From: Cercospora beticola
Taxonomy: Eukaryota; Ascomycota; Dothideomycetes; Mycosphaerellales; Mycosphaerellaceae
Length of the DNA stretch: 64,000 nt
Reading direction: 5' to 3'
NCBI RefSeq assembly: GCF_033473495.1
Contig: NC_088940.1
Location: forward strand, 1,302,001-1,366,000
The notes beneath the pieces are model-generated. The model saw only the letters and a program-made list of their open reading frames with translations. It was not told the DNA's origin and made no database searches. This document shows positions 23,901 through 37,959 of this stretch, one piece after another. Each line of letters opens with the position of its first letter. Within the stretch, counting starts at the first letter, position 1. Both the position numbers and the translations under genes were made by a program.

Positions 23901-25000
23901 CTTAGTCGTACTATACTAGGAGCTATACTAGACTAGCGAAAATTATTAAAGTATTAGTTAAAAAGGAAAACGTTCGATATATTTTAAATACTTAGAATAA
24001 TAGTAATATAACTATAGTCCGAGATTACTATAGACGACGATATACTATAGAGTTACTAGAGAGAAATATATAGGCTTCTCGGTATAGACTATTATATAAT
24101 TTATACTCTTCCTAGTCTCTATAGCTTATTACTCGTACTATTCCTACGATTCTTAAGAGAGTAAGATAAACTATTAATTACTAGACGTTATTCTTTCTAT
24201 TTTTCTCTACTTTATAAGAATTTTATTTACTCTCTAGAGAGAGTAGTATCGGTTAAAGTTAGAGTAGATTAAGATCTCGATTGCTTTACTCTATTAGGCT
24301 TACGCTTTATTAATAGCCTAGTAGATATATACTAACTTCTAGTAAATTATCTTATACTTCTCGATATAGCTATCCTTTTCGTTAGAGTTATAGGCCGATA
24401 CTACGAGTATCTTCCTATTAGATATAGTAATTACTACTACTATAATATCGTATAAGAGTATAAGGACTTAGATAGCCGGTATACTAGTACTAACCTAAAG
24501 TATAGAGTAGTATACGAACTAGCTAGAGCTATACTCTTATTAAACTATCGGAGTAAGTAGCTTCTATTTCTAGTACTCCTATACTATATCTTCTCTTCTT
24601 ATAGATTAAGATACTACTAGCTTTCTACCTTCGCTTTTAGGCGTAGTCGTCTATAGGTACGATATTAGAGTATAGTAGCGAGGAATATTAGTATAGTATA
24701 TTTAAGTACGAAAAGACCTCTCTATACTAGAGTATATATCTTCGGTTAGCGCTAGGCTAGCTTTATCTATATACTCTATACTACTATAAGTTACTTGCTA
24801 TTCTAATTAGTAGACTAGAAACCGGTACTAATACTAAGGTATATAGACGAGGTTTTTTTATTTTATTTTATAGAAGATAAATATCTAATCTATAATAAGA
24901 ACTCGTTTAATAGTTTTGTCGCCCGCTTTTCTACTTCTTTACGATCTATAGTATAATATCTAGGCAAATACTCTAGAACTTTCGTAAGGCTCTACTCCTA
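23900..25000 (-). pseudogene. Endonuclease-domain remnant of a non-LTR retroelement
   Basis: On the minus strand a frame with RIP-type stops contains V-S-A-Y-N-S-N-E-K and, at about 24,266-24,236, a segment reading S-N-F-N-R-Y-Y-S-L. This corresponds to the G-D-F-N-R-H-H-x-L-W core of LINE apurinic-like endonucleases, which nick the target for reverse transcription. An RT does not follow before the P450 flank, so the copy is truncated on that side. Family assignment is tentative. Confidence 0.5.
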
Positions 25001-26439
25001 TCGTATATAATAGTAAATTAAAGTAAGACTCTCCTTTGTTCTCGTTCCGAATAGCTTCTCGAATATATATACGATTTTAGACTAACTATCCTATCGAACG
25101 ATACGAGCGTATATAATAAAGAACTTCTCCTCTTCTCTATATAATAGACGCGACGATCTCGGGCCTATATAGTTTATACTACTATACTAGTCTATTAAGT
25201 ACTATAATAGATAGTAGTAGGTAGTATATATATCTCTTACGCGTATAAAGAGGCTATAGCTTATAGTCTATAGTAACGAACTACTGCCTATCTAATATAA
25301 ATCTAGGCTAGGTAATATAGTCGCTAAAACGCTATTACTACTAACTAGTATAGACTCTTCGCTACTATAAGTATCTATAGAGCAGAGCCTACTAAGCCGG
25401 GCCTAGAGTTCGGCTCTATTAAGTAGGAGACTTAATAGAATCTTCCTTAACGAGCGCCTATATAATTAATTTAATACTATACCTACTATAAATATCGAAT
25501 ATTATATATACTAGAGAGCCGAAGAAATACTACTAATCGTAAGTATCTCGGATTAATAGATAAGATCGACTATTATAGTATAAAGAAAGTAGGTATAGTA
25601 CTAGTAGCCTTAGAGAGGAGTAGACGACCGGGCAGCTAATCTCTATAGTCTAGATTCTCTATAGTTTAGAATACTAAACCTAATCGACTAGTTAAAGCCG
25701 AGGATATTCGTAATAGACGACTCGGCTTCGATAAGCTATTAGTAGAAGCAGGTTTCGGCTAGCTACTTAGTATCTACTCTAGAACGGACTCTATTTAGCT
25801 AATAACTCTTATAAAATAGATATTATAAAATAAACGCAACTATATAGGTATACTATAAGATTAACGCCTTATAAGACCTCTTGCCGAGTAGACCTAGGTA
25901 GATCTATAGAGATATCGGACGCTACGTTCTAGTATACTTTACTAATATAATTACGATTTCTTAGACTTATCTATATATAGCTTTAATCTTTAGCGTCCTA
26001 GCTTATACTAAGCTAATTCTAAAAATTATTATATACTCTTAGCGTTACTAATACTAGATTCGGGAAATAGATATAGCGCGAGAGAGGCGATAGGTTCTAT
26101 AGCTAGTACTATAATAAACTAGGAGTATATATAATACCTAAAAAGCCGAAAAATTTCTATAGCGCGCGTCTATAGTAATCTTCCTAGTATTCGTATCTAT
26201 AAAGAGACTTAAGGACGACAAACGTATATACTAGATACGAGGTATCGACTTCTAGAAGAACTAAAGATAAGCGAGAAAAGAAGAATAGTAGAACTTCTAG
26301 AAGATAGAGAGTATATTACTATATGCCTAAAGTATATAGTATCGTATAGTACTATTAACTACTAGAGCCTATATCGAGGTACGTATACTCTAAATACGAT
26401 AAAGTCTAGAGTAGTAGGAGAAAAGAAGTTAGATATAGT
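25001..26439. other. RIP-degraded DNA, nothing assignable
   Basis: CA and TG are depleted; no motif, LTR or repeat was recognised. It may hold ORF1 of the minus-strand LINE fragment and the 5' end of the plus-strand LINE that follows. Confidence 0.4.
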
Positions 26440-28264
26440 AGAAGAGAGTAGAGATAGTATATAATAAACGATAGCGGCGGCTAGTAATAATATACTATAG
26501 AGGCAAATACTAGTATAGATAAAGTAAGCGGAAGAGCGAGCAAAATAAGTAGAAGAACGAGCTAAGTAGACAGAAGGGCGAATTAAGGAAGTAGAAACGT
26601 AAGCAGAATAGATAGAAAAGTAAGTAGAATAGATAGGAAAACGAGTAGTATAGATAGAAAAGAAATTAAAATAGCTAGAGAAAATAGTCGCGAAGGTACT
26701 AATAATCGAATAAATTATAACTATAATATAAGAGTAAGTAGTAGTAAGTATTTAGTAGTAAGTAGTAGTAAGTATTTAGGAATAACTAGCTAATATAGCT
26801 ATACCTACTAATAGAAGGCGCTTATATATAGAAGTAGTATATATACTTCTAGATAGTTAACCTAGTAATATCTATAGTCTTATAATAAGTATAACTCTAT
26901 TAGCTTTTATAAACTCCTTCTATTATATAATCGATATCTTAAGAGCCGATAAGGCCGAGAAAGCAAGAACCTACTCTAGTATAGTTAGAGAATATATAGA
27001 GAAAGAGATATAAAGAGTCGAAGGATAAGAATAGTAGCGCTATATAGTAGTTACTAAGGACCTATATAACGCCGACTTAATCTATATAGTATATAGGAAT
27101 AAGAGCGAGCTAATATAAGTTAAAGAGATAATATTAAAGACTATAGTAGTAATACTAGGAAGCTATATACTACGCGACTAGCTCTACTCGATTAAGGTCG
27201 ATAATACTAACTATATAGCTATAATTACTAAGACGAGAGACTTTCGACTAAGAGTAATTAAAATACTAGAAAAAGAGAACGAGACTAAAATCGCTAAGAT
27301 TATATAGATTAGCCGAAAAGATAGTATAAAGGTATATAGGTCGATAATCGTCTACCTAACCTATAGTAACGACGTAGTACGCCTATTATAAGAATAGTAC
27401 TTCTATATAGTAGAAGAATCGGTATATACTCGAGTTTACGAACCGCGCCGACGACTAATATAGTACTATAAGTACTAGGAGATAGGCTATATTATATATA
27501 TATATAATAAACTATAGAGGTATACTAAGTACGTATAAGAAGGTTACTACTATACCGAATATAATGCCGAGAGTTTAGTTCTAAAGTATATCCCTTATAG
27601 TAGACTCTATAAATTATATAGTAAGAACTATCGAATACTATATCCTCCTTCTATTACTAATACCTAGCCTTTTAAAGGTCCTTTTACTAAATATTAGTAA
27701 GCGGCGAGTAGTATAATATAGCGTAATAAATAATATAGACCTCGAGGACTTCGGAGTTATTATATTATCGGAACCTTACTCGTTTATAAGAGAGAGTAAA
27801 GTATTAACTACGCCGCTAGGCTATCTATACTAGACTAAGATAATACCTATAGAAATATATAAAAGTAGATAGATAATTAGAAGTATACTCTAGGTCCGGA
27901 GAGGAATAGAGAGTAAGCTAGTTCTAGTATTCTCTCCCGATATTACTATAGCGTTACTATATCTATCTAATCGGTCGGTATTTATTATATTAGTCTATAT
28001 AGTACTAGCTAACTCGTAAGTACTTATAGAGACAATATAGCTTCTATAGTAAAGCGTAGATACTATAAGGAAATAGGTAACGAGAGAAAGAATAGATATA
28101 CTTCTTACTAGCGACTTTAACTAATATAACTAGCTATAGAGTAAGGACGATATCTTATCTACCTAATAAGGAGAGGTAGACGGACTTATAGACTTTATAA
28201 ATAACTATACGCTATATAGTCTTCTACTAAGAAGTACTAAGACGTAGTAGAATAGTAAGTATAA

Positions 28265-28494
28265 TATCGAATTATATTCTCGTAGGCACTCGTCGGATAG
28301 GTATAACGTAGTAGAAGTAGAGATAATAAGTAGGAACTAACCGAGTTAATTATATTAGTTAGTTATAGGTTGTATCTTACTCCTAAGATAGGCATTAGCT
28401 AGGTTATATAACCTAGTATTATATAACCTATATTATCTAACTCTAATCCCTAAAGTGTCTCTTAGAATATCTAACTAGACTATACTTTCTAATA
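28265..28494 (-). repeat. 3' LTR of Copia element
   Basis: A 230-bp direct repeat of 34,176-34,405; because the element reads on the minus strand, this is its 3' LTR. It is preceded by target duplication TATAA. Confidence 0.93.
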
Positions 28495-28499
28495 CTTCT

Positions 28500-31400
28500 A
28501 CTTAGGCTAGATAGTCTTCTGCCTGCATTCCTATATTTAAATCTATCTCTAAATTATAATAAGTTATTAGGTGCTATAGTTATATAGTTAGAGCTATATA
28601 CCTAATCTATCTTAGTTTAACTCCTTAGCCTAGTATCTACGAATCCTTCTTCTAGTATATACTATAAGAGGGATAGCTTCGTTTTTACTTCTCTACTAGG
28701 CTTTTCCTTTTAGACTATATATAGATTCCTAGATCCTAATTACTTATTATATATAGCAAGCTACTTCTCCTATAGTATAACTCCTAGGCTTAGTTTTATA
28801 TTCACCGCAATATCTCTAATATTGCGGTATATATCTTTTGTTAATTATCCTAAGGTCTAGAGTTTAATCTATAGTTAGAGTATAAATCTTTTGCCTTTCC
28901 CTATATAAGCTAGAGTTGTCTTATAAACTCCTAAAACTATAGCCTATTCTTTAGTTTAGTTAGGCTATTAGTAACTATCTCTTTTATTAGAATATATTCT
29001 ACTATAACCTTCCTCTACTACTAGAGATATCTAATATAGTTATATATAATATTAATATATTTAGATCTCTTATAGGTATATATATCCTTAATAAGAGTTA
29101 AAGCTGCCTAATTGTCTCCTATAATTTATACTAGCCTTAGTTCTCTTACTATATTAGGATATGCTTTTATAGTTAGTTAGAATAGGTACTCTCCTACTAA
29201 CTCTATATAGTCTATCTCTCTTAAGAGTACTACTAGGAACTAAGATTGCTTTATATATATATTTATAGCTATATACTTAGCTTCTATTATTAATATTATA
29301 ATAGACTTTTGCTTCCTACTTATCTAAGAAACTAGAGCTCTATAAAGGAAGAAGATACTCCTAAGGATTAAGACTCTATCTACTTTGTCTATTATATAGT
29401 TAGAGTCTAAATATCCTATTAGGCTTCCTCTATTTCTTCTAAATATTAGTCCTAAGTCTTAGGATAACCTTAGGTACCTTGCTAGTTTCTTTAGAGCTTA
29501 TATATACCTCTTAGTTAGGTCTAAGATATATAAGCTTAACCTTCTAAGAGAGAAAGCAATATCTAGTCTTATTATAACTATAGGCTATATCTAGGTACTA
29601 GTTTAGCTTTAGTACTCTGTCTTATTCCCTCTCTTATTATATAAGCCTATTAGTTTTAGGCTGTTATAACTATCTATTAGTAAGAGAGTTAGGTTAGCTA
29701 TCTCCTTAGTTATTCCTAGCTTTATAAGGTTCTCCTAGATAAAGTATTCTTAATTAAGCTTTAGAGTTCTAGCTTATCTATCTCTTATTAACCTTATCCT
29801 AAGGATTTTCTCTAGTTCTCTAAGATCTTTAATCTTAAATACCTTGCCTAGCTATTCCTTAAACTAAAGTATATCTTCTAGCTTTAGTACTATAATTAGA
29901 ATATTATCTATATAGGTTAGGATTAGAATATTCCTTTCCTAGTAGATAAGAAGGTATAGGTCTACTTCTAATTATATAAACCTAATCTGTTTTAACTTTA
30001 AGATATAGAGTTTATTCTAGTCTCTTACTACTTACTTTAGTCTATATAAGCTTCTTAGGATTTATAGGACTATATTAGGTAGAATCTTAACTCCTAGTAG
30101 TAGAATTATAAAGATTTCTTCTTAGCGTTTGCTCTTAGTAAATATATTGTTTATATCTACTTAGTAGAGTTCTAGATCCTTCTTATAAACTATAGCTATA
30201 AATACCTTTAAGGTATTATACCTAACTATTAGTATAAAGGTCTCCTAGAAATTAACTCTAAACTTCTAAGAGAAACCTCTTATAACTAGTTTTGCCTTAA
30301 ACTTCTTAATAGCTCTACTAATTAATCTCTTTATATTAAATACCTACTTAGATATAATAAGGTTTGCTCCTTTAGGTAGAATAACTTTTATCTAGGTATT
30401 ATTGCTTCTTAATATAGTTAGTTTCTTTTAGACTATATCCTCCTATATATATTTCTATTTAGAATCCTAAATTGCCTCTTTATAGGACTTTAGAATAGGT
30501 ACCTCTTATTTCTATATAGAGACTTAAGGAGCAATTGCTATAAATATAGACTCCTAAACCTCTAATAGGGCTTCCTAAATCTACTCCTATTCTTAGCCTT
30601 AGACTTAGCTTAGGAATGCCTTATAATACTTAGTACTAGGCTCCTTCTTCTATCTATATTCTCTCTATCTTTTCTAAAGTACCTATCTTATTACTATACT
30701 ATAAGCTTTTAGCTCTAGGCCTAGTCCTTTATCTAAGATAGATCTCCTTCTCTTTTAGCTATAGGTTTAGTCTTAGTTCCTCTCCTAATCTCTATTTCCT
30801 TATAGGTCCTACTATATAATATTTAATCCTCTTACTTTAGAATATAGTCTCCTACTAGTACTAGGACTAGCTTATCTATTAACTTCCTAGCTTAGCTTAG
30901 GTAGTTTAGTAGTTCTACTTTTCTCCTACTAGAGTTATAGTTCCCTAGAGTTTTCTTCTTCTAGATCCTCTATTCTCTAGTACTCCTCCTTATCCTTTAG
31001 TAGGAGTAGTAACTATATAAAGAGTGTTTAGCTAGGACCTATAGGTTTAGTTACTATAGCTATAGGTATAGTAGCTATAGAAAGTATAACTACTATTAGC
31101 TTCTTTAGAGGTCTGCTAACTAGGTTTCTAATAGGTATACTACTTGCTTAATTAAGCTTAGGAATATTTAGCTCTATATTTCCTCCTTTCTTATACTTAA
31201 ACTAAGTAGTAGTATTATAGGCTTTAATAGCCCTTATATTAGGCTCCTAGAAGAGCTATATTTTAGTAGTATTAGGAATATACCTAATAAATATAGTATC
31301 TTTGCTTCTGTTTATTAGTTTGTCTAATCTTATCTCTGCTAGCTAGGACTTAGGATCTATATAGACTACTACTTTGTAACCCTAAACTCTAAAGTATAAT

Positions 31401-34160
31401 ACTAAGGGTTAAATACCTAAAAAGGCTTCCTTAGGTAATACTTTAAATCTATTAATTTCTAGGCTATTAGGAAGGGAATTTCTAATAACTATATAGGCTA
31501 CTAAGGCTTCTAGCTAGAATTTAATAGGTATATAGGCATCTACTAGTATTGCTCTTATATAGTCTTTAGAGGTTTAGATTAACCTCTTAACTACTCTATT
31601 CTAGATAGAGTTATATACTTTAGTTATATAGAAGGAAATTCTATATTCCTTCTCCTACTACTTTAGTATAGTAAGAAGCTCTCTTGCTCTATTACTCCTT
31701 ATAATCTAGAGGGGATTTCCTAATTATAGCTTAGCTTTTACTTTCTAGTCTCTAAGGATACTTAGTATATCTTCTCTAGACTTTATTAGGAAAGTCTATT
31801 TCTTTCTTAAGAAGTTATTAATAATCTTAAGCTACTATTTATATCCTAATCTTAAAATAGGCAAAGGACTATAGATATTAATAGAAACTAGAGACAACTT
31901 TTAGGGTTTCCTCTTAGTTTCTTTCCCTCTATATTTCTTTATCTTTACTAAGGAATATACTCTATAAGGTTAGTATTCCTTTAGAATAGGAATCTAAGCC
32001 TTTAAGTTAGATACCTTATATAGGTTTCTAAGAAGACTCTCTCTAAAATATATAAGTCTCCTATACTAAAGCTCCTACTATTCTTAGGTCTTTTCTTAGG
32101 CTTTAAAAGTATAGGCTTTATTCTCTTGTTTTTAATTAAAGTATAATATTATAAGCTCCTATAATGTATTATTAATCTCCTTAATAAATAGTACTCCTCC
32201 TAATAGTTTTGTCTAGACAACTAGTTTCCTAGATAATAAAACAAGTATAAATTTTAGTAGTTAAATACTATACTACTAGCTAAATTAGCTCTAAGAAACA
32301 AGATTTACTCCTAGACTAGGTATAAAGAGAACATTTTTAAGAACAATCTACTTTCCTCTTCTTCTATCTATTACTATATCTCCTATATATATAGCTATTA
32401 GATAGCTACCTCTAACCTTAATCTACTTTTTCCTCTAAAGAGGTTTTAGTTCTCTAAAAAGTAATTCTTAGTTAGTTATATATAATAAAGTATAGGAGTT
32501 AAGCAGCTATCTTAATAGTATATACTTGCCTTTTGCTTCTATAGTTAAGTATATAACTTTATTAATATTATTATCCTCTAATAGAGATTAAGATACTTTA
32601 GATACTATAGAAAGTTCTATATCTTCTTAGATAGTATATACCTTCTTAGAAAACTTCCTTAAGCTTTATCTCTTTTTAAGGGATTAGACTTTTAGGTTAA
32701 GTTTCTTTACTATTTCTTTTAATGCTTCTCTATCTAGTAAAGATCTCCTCCTAAAGGTACTCTCTCTAAGTAGTATTCTTCTCTTCTCTACTCTATTAGC
32801 TTATCTTAAGTTAATAGTTCTCTTAGCTTTATTAAAGTATAGATACTTAGTAATACCTCTAAAATATTCCTAGTTATATAGGTAATATTTTAGCTTTATG
32901 CCTTAAGTCTCTCTTCTCTTAGCAAATATTACTATTTCTTAGGACTAGTGCTTATACTATATTAACTCCTCTACTTTAAGAAGTTAGAGGATTTCTTTAG
33001 AGTTTAAGTTCTTCTAAGCTTAGATAGTCTGCCTTATACTTTTATACTTAGCTAGGAGTATAAAGAGTAGATGCTTAATCCTTATATTAGGAGTCTTATA
33101 GTATAACTCCCTCTAGTTAATCTCTATAATCCTCCTCCTAAGGTTGCTAAAGTAGACCTATAATTTCCTAATTATATCTCCTAGTTCTATCTTAAAAGTT
33201 ATAAATTCTTAGATAATAGCTATTATATATACCTATTAGACTTTGCTATATTTCCTATATAGCTTTATCTAGATATTATATACTCTTGTTTTATCTATTA
33301 CTTTATTTTAGTTATCTATATAAAGACTTTCTATTAGGATATAGATTGCCTTTATATTATCCTTCTGCTATTTTAGGCTAAACTCTAAAAATGTAGTGCC
33401 TTTCCCTTTGCTTAATAAAGCTTTAGATGCTTTAGATTTAGCTAGGGTAGGTACTAATAATCCCTTTAAGTCTAAGATTGTCTAGAAGATTTCTTTTCCT
33501 CTAAGTATATTCTTCTATAGCTTAAACTATAGTCTCTAGTTCTCCCTTATTAGGATTAGTATTCTCCTCCTATCTAATTTACTTATTAAATCTATTTCTG
33601 CAAAATTAAATAAATAAAGATAAACTCTAGAAATATAAGCTCTTTTAATCTAATTAGTAGCTTCTAGGTTTCTGCCTTCCCTAGTTACTAAGACTCTTCT
33701 CTCTTAGCTAAGGTATCTAAGGACTCTTCTCTCCTATAGGAGTTAGTTAGGTTCTTAGGTAGAGAACCTCTAAAAGATCTACTTTCTTAGAAGAGTACTA
33801 CTAGCTAGTTCTAAGGTATTAGTAGTACTTAGTGCTTAGGCCTAGTCTTATCTACTTAGGTACTATAGTCTAAAGCTAATCCTTTCCTCTTTATACTTCT
33901 TTAGTATACCTCTCTTTTAAAGTAGAGTATACCTTAGTATACTAGGCTTTTCTCTATCTTACCTACTCTTTAGAGACTTCTAGCTTATAACTAGGATCTT
34001 CTAAAGCTTCTAGGTAGTATAGATAGGATACGCCTCTAGTCTCCCTTATACTCTTTTCCTACTTCTCTGCCTAATTAATACTATAGGTCCTATAAGAGGT
34101 AATACGTATTACTTTAAGGATAAGAAGGCTAACTCTTACTACTTAGAGCCTCTCTACAAA
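28500..34160 (-). pseudogene. Copia gag-pol remnant
   Basis: The minus-strand frame has many TAG/TAA stops. RT landmarks are a K-E-A-I-x-D-S-K-x-K-Y-I block near 30,470-30,430, the L-P-K-G-A-N-L-I region near 30,370, and the catalytic box near 29,900 where one aspartate codon is now AAT. The order integrase before RT is that of Ty1/copia, not gypsy. Confidence 0.8.
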
Positions 34161-34175
34161 CCTAGGCTTATAACC
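34161..34175 (-). other. Copia primer-binding site, half-tRNA(iMet) type
   Basis: Directly next to the 5' LTR the minus strand reads GGTTATAAGCC. This is the complement of the initiator-tRNA(Met) anticodon stem-loop (GGTTATGAGCC) with one TG-to-TA RIP change. Copia of Drosophila and yeast Ty5 prime from such an internal half-tRNA. The zero gap to the LTR fits. The match beyond 11 bases is uncertain because this organism's tRNA is not known. Confidence 0.6.
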
Positions 34176-34405
34176 TATCGAATTATATTCTCGTAGGCAC
34201 TCGTCGGATAGGTATAACGTAGTAGAAGTAGAGATAATAAGTAGGAACTAACCGAGTTAATTATATTAGTTAGTTATAGGTTATATCTTACTCCTAAGAT
34301 AGGCATTAGCTAGGTTATATAACCTAGTATTATATAACCTATATTACCTAACTCTAATCCTTAAAGTGTCTCTTAGAATATCTAACTAGACTGCACTTTC
34401 TAATA
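34176..34405 (-). repeat. 5' LTR of Copia element
   Basis: A 230-bp copy of 28,265-28,494, followed by the target duplication TATAA at 34,406-34,410. Confidence 0.93.
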
Positions 34406-37400
34406 TATAAGAGTACTATCGATCTAGTACTAGCCTCCGAGGAACTAGCTACTATACTTATTCGGTATAGAATTTATAGGACTAAGTATAGATCGGACTA
34501 CTACGTAATCGAGACTACTATTAATATCGATATACTAGAGTATATAGTTTAGCTATACCTACTACTTAAGAATATACTCTAGAAGGAGATTTATACGAGG
34601 ATTACTAGTATACTCTAGCTATTAGCTATAAACGTATATAGGTATATACTAGTAGATATATAGATATAGGCTAACTAACTTATAAGTATAGTACTTATAG
34701 TAGTTTATATACTTACTCCTATCGCGAAACTATCGCTATATACTAAAAGGTAGTAGATATACGACCTTACTAAGCTTCGTTAGATCTATACCTATTAGAG
34801 AAATAGAGTAAGGAGCTATTATAGAGCGGGAAGCTATAGCGAATAACTCGAGAAATAGATATAGATCGCTTCTAAGGAATACTATAATACTATCTATTAG
34901 TAGTAGAGAAGGTATTAGGAAGAATTCTTAGATAATACTACTAATATCTAGTAGATAGCGAAGTATATAAAGGCCGATACTAGCCTAGGCTTATCCTAGA
35001 TTCTACTTCTTATAAGGAGAGATAGGTCGATTATAAGTAGTAAGAGAGAGTAGGCGACCGAGTTACTATTAATATTCTTTCTATCTCTTCTACTCGTAAT
35101 CGAGGACGAAGGATAGCGAAAGTAGAGGAGACTAGTCTATATACTTTCGCTTACTATAGACGAAGTTAAATAGAGCGTATTCGTAGTATAGTTATAGAAA
35201 GTAGTAGGAGAGAATAGGCTACTAGTAGTAGTATAGAAATAGGTATAGCTAGCTATAAAGGAGAGAGTTCTAATACTCTTTCGAACGTTACTATAAGAGA
35301 GAATACTACTAGCCTAATAGAAGATAGCTAAAATTATCCTACTAAAGAAACCTAATAAGAGCGACTATATAGCTACGAAGGTATAGCGACCTATCTCGTT
35401 ACTCGCTACGCTTAGTAAAGCGCTTAAAGTAGTAGTAGCTAAAAGAATATTATATACGGTCGAAACTATAGGCCTCCTACTAATAAACTACTTCGGAGCT
35501 CGGAAGAGATAATCGGTAGTATAGACGATCCTTCTATTATAGAAATATATCTATAAAGTATAGCATAATAGGAAGGTACTTAGCCTAATTAGCTTCGACG
35601 TAAAAGGTATATATAATAGAGTATATAAGGAAAGACTACTATAGCGACTCTAAGTAAGAAGTATCTCTATAACGCTAGTTAAATAGATCGATTCCTTCTA
35701 CTCGGACCGGTCGGCTATAATTGTAGTTAATAGCTATATATCGGAGCGATAAGCGCTATAGTAAGTAGAATTACTATAGAGGTCGCTACTATTACTAGTC
35801 CTATTCCTCTTCTTTAATATAGACTTTATCTAGTATAAGATTAATAGTAATAGTAGTACTATAGTATTTATTAACGACTATATAGCGTAGGTTATAGGCC
35901 TCTCTATAGAGGCAAACTAAGGTAGAATCTAGGTAGTTATCGACTAAGTAATAGAGTAGAAATAAAGAAGTAGAGCTACCTTTAAAGATAATAAGATAGT
36001 ATTTATCTACTTTACGCGAATACTATACTAAAGTAGTACTCGACTAGTTCTAGTTAAGAGATAAGAGGTAGAGCCGGTAAATAGTATAAAGATCCTAGGA
36101 GTAGTTATAGACTCGGAACTTCGATTCTAATAGTATATTATACGAGCGGCTACTATAGGTCTTACTACTATAATAGTACTAAAACGACTACGAGAGCTAT
36201 TACTATCTACTACCTATAGGCTATTCGAGATAATAGTAGCGCTAGTAGTCGACTACGTATTGCCGGTATAGATATATAAGTATAAAGGGCGACTTATAGC
36301 TATAGTAAATCGAGTATAAAGAATCGGAGTATAGGTAGTTATAAGCTACTTCTATATAGTAGTAAGAGAAGTAGCCGAAGTAGAGGCAAGTATATATATA
36401 GTCTAGTAATAATACGTAGCTAAAGCTACGAGTATATAGGTCGATATCCTCTCGCTACCTACGACTAATCCGCTATCGAAACTTAGAGTTATACCGACCC
36501 GGAGGTTCTACTCCCTACTATAATAGATATTAACTATCTATAAGATATCGATAAGAGATATAGAAAGCATCGCGCTATATATAGTAGTACTATAGTACCG
36601 GCGACTAGTAGTAGATATAAAGGAAATAATAGAGGAAGTAGTAAACGCTACTAAATAGAGTATAGATATCTATATTATAATAAGCTCCTTAGTAAGAAAT
36701 AATATTATTAGAGTAGGAGTCGTAATATAAGATACCGAGCGAGGAGAGCCTCTATCTACTATTATCTTAACTATAGTATTAGTAAGGACGGAGTATAACT
36801 CGTATATAGTAGCCTTAATAGTATTAGTAGAAGACTTTATATAAATATCTCTATTTATAGTCTTATAGAATATATATCTCTTCTTAGATAACTAAGTAGT
36901 ACTATAGGCTATATATAGTCCTAGATACTAGTTAGAATAGGAGACTATATAGTAGATCTATAAGAGCGTAGGAGCCTTATAGAGCTATAATACTATCCGG
37001 TTAGTATAGTATTCTACTCTTAAGTTTAAGCTTAGCTAGAAAGTAAAAGAGATAGCGAAAGCTATAATAGAGCTAAGTCGAATACTATAGTCGACCTAGC
37101 TAGTAGCTAGATCGACTACTATTAGCCTCTTAAAAGTAGAAATAAGGAAATAATAGTAACTAATCGAAGGTATAGGAAGATATATATAACGAATCGATAC
37201 TATAATACCTAGGCTATATATATAAATACTATACGATCGCCTCGGAAGTAAATAAGCGAGCGTATTAGTATAGCTCTAGACCGGAATATTATAACTAAAT
37301 AGCTACTTCTACTAGATAGGAGCTATAGAATTAGACTAGTATATATATATATATAAGTAAGTAAAACTATAGAGTATTTCTTATTCTAGTACTATCTATA

Positions 37401-37930
37401 GAATAATCTCCGACTATAAATACTATAATATATAGATACTATAAGAGGCAACCTCTCCTTCTTTCTTAGAGGAAAGATAGTATTAGATAACGAGAAGTAG
37501 AAACCTATAATAGAAGTAGTCTTAGCGACTATCTAGTTTATAATAGCTATAGGCTATCTCGAGAGCTTACTATATTAACTTTCCTCTAGCTAGAGAATAG
37601 TTAACTAAAATATATAAAGTATATAATACTAGTAACTCTATATCTACTACTACTAACTATTTTCCTATAATATACTCTCGTACTTATAGTAAGATACGCT
37701 TTACTTACTAAAAATAGGATAGTAAATACTTAAAGGAGTAACTTTAAGAGAACTTATATAATACTAACTTATTACGAGTTTATAGTAATATAGAATAGAA
37801 GGATCGGGATAATAGACTAAGATAGAATAAACTAAATAGGCTATTAGAAGTTTAGGAAGTCTTTAGGAAGTAATATAATAACGTAATATCTATAGTATAC
37901 TCTTTAGGTACTTAGCGCCGGGCAGAATAA

Positions 37931-37952
37931 ACTCTATCTATCTATCTATCTA
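37931..37952. repeat. Short CTAT tandem repeat, candidate LINE 3' tail
   Basis: About five CTAT units lie roughly 1 kb beyond the RNase H domain of LINE A. Many LINEs end in short tandem repeats copied by the RT, so this may mark its 3' end. It could also be a chance microsatellite. Confidence 0.4.
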
Positions 37953-37959
37953 ACTAGCT

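Larger units (their letters stand above)
28265..34405 (-). mobile_element. Ty1/copia LTR retrotransposon nested in LINE A, minus orientation
   Basis: Two 230-bp LTRs (28,265-28,494 and 34,176-34,405, offset 5,911) start TATCGAATTA and end TTTCTAATA. The pentamer TATAA flanks both ends (28,260-28,264 and 34,406-34,410). Excision restores the LINE endonuclease codons for K-Y-K-S-T-I-D-L. On the minus strand the RT reads from about 30,500 (W-K-Y-I region) to the box Y-I-D-N-I-L (former Y-V-D-D-I-L) near 29,900, with integrase-like sequence upstream (about 31,000-32,000) and RNase H toward 28,800. Unlike its host LINE, the interior has very few CG dinucleotides and more surviving TGC/GCA. Confidence 0.93.

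Noticed and set aside
26700..26780. AGTAGTAAGTATTT repeats as a regulatory array
   Set aside because: This is a low-complexity glutamine-rich stretch of LINE ORF1 changed by RIP, not an independent array.
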